In this document: positions 5,961-5,985 of the stretch, piece by piece
How positions within the stretch are numbered: the stretch's first letter is position 1
Layout of the letters: the number at the start of each line of letters is the position of its first letter
From: GCA-002779465 sp964596535
Lineage (GTDB): Bacteria; Desulfobacterota; Desulfobacteria; Desulfobacterales; UBA2156
Reading direction: 5' to 3'
DNA length: 5,985 nt
Assembly (NCBI GenBank): GCA_964596535.1
Contig: CAZQUR010000129.1
Location: 1-5,985, forward strand
Notes under the pieces: generated by a model
Databases searched by the model: none
What the model was told of the DNA's origin: nothing
What the model saw: the letters and a program-made list of their open reading frames with translations, nothing else
Program-made: the position numbers and the translations under genes

Positions 5961-5985
5961 TGAAAATATTTTTTATTTTCTTAGG

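Noticed and set aside
1..5985. CRISPR array, tRNA, rRNA, insertion sequence or phage genes
   Set aside because: No regularly spaced repeats, no tRNA-like cloverleaf, no rRNA sequence and no transposase or phage motif were seen.

Overview
The window is about 6 kb of ordinary-looking bacterial chromosome with moderately high GC and five-gene-scale architecture. Four protein genes are well supported, and a fifth, very small one is only a candidate. The CNNM/CorC membrane protein followed by a DUF3047 protein, the MrfA-type helicase and the general codon use suggest a Gram-negative anaerobe such as a Desulfobacterota (former Deltaproteobacteria) lineage. That assignment is an inference from family familiarity and is not proved by any marker in the window.

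Layout. On the minus strand, 2088 to 57 holds a two-gene operon: a CNNM-type (DUF21)/CBS/CorC_HlyC membrane protein, then a secreted DUF3047 protein whose start overlaps the end of the first gene by 11 bp. From 2089 to about 2510 there is a divergent intergenic region. It contains an AT-rich promoter patch readable in both directions (about 2426-2475), an 88-bp imperfect palindrome (2316-2403), a smaller stem-loop (2186-2204) and a doubtful minus-strand small ORF. From 2511 to 5417 on the plus strand lies the main gene: a DUF1998-type DEVH helicase fused in one polypeptide to a DEDD-family exonuclease domain. These are the two activities that Bacillus subtilis encodes as the separate proteins MrfA (YprA) and MrfB (YprB). 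A convergent minus-strand gene (5860-5414) encodes a 148-residue helical protein of unknown function; the two stop codons share one TTAA tetranucleotide. Its ribosome binding site lies inside a perfect 8+1+8 inverted repeat. The right edge carries a GC-rich palindrome of a kind that recurs between genes in many bacteria.

How the parts relate. The helicase-nuclease gene is a self-contained DNA-repair unit: the helicase would open or translocate on damaged DNA and the tethered nuclease would degrade a strand. The CNNM protein and DUF3047 protein form a separate envelope operon, probably for divalent-cation handling plus a periplasmic partner of unknown role. The most interesting points are the natural MrfA-MrfB fusion, the structured divergent intergenic region, and the two mutually exclusive hairpins over the start of the unknown convergent gene.
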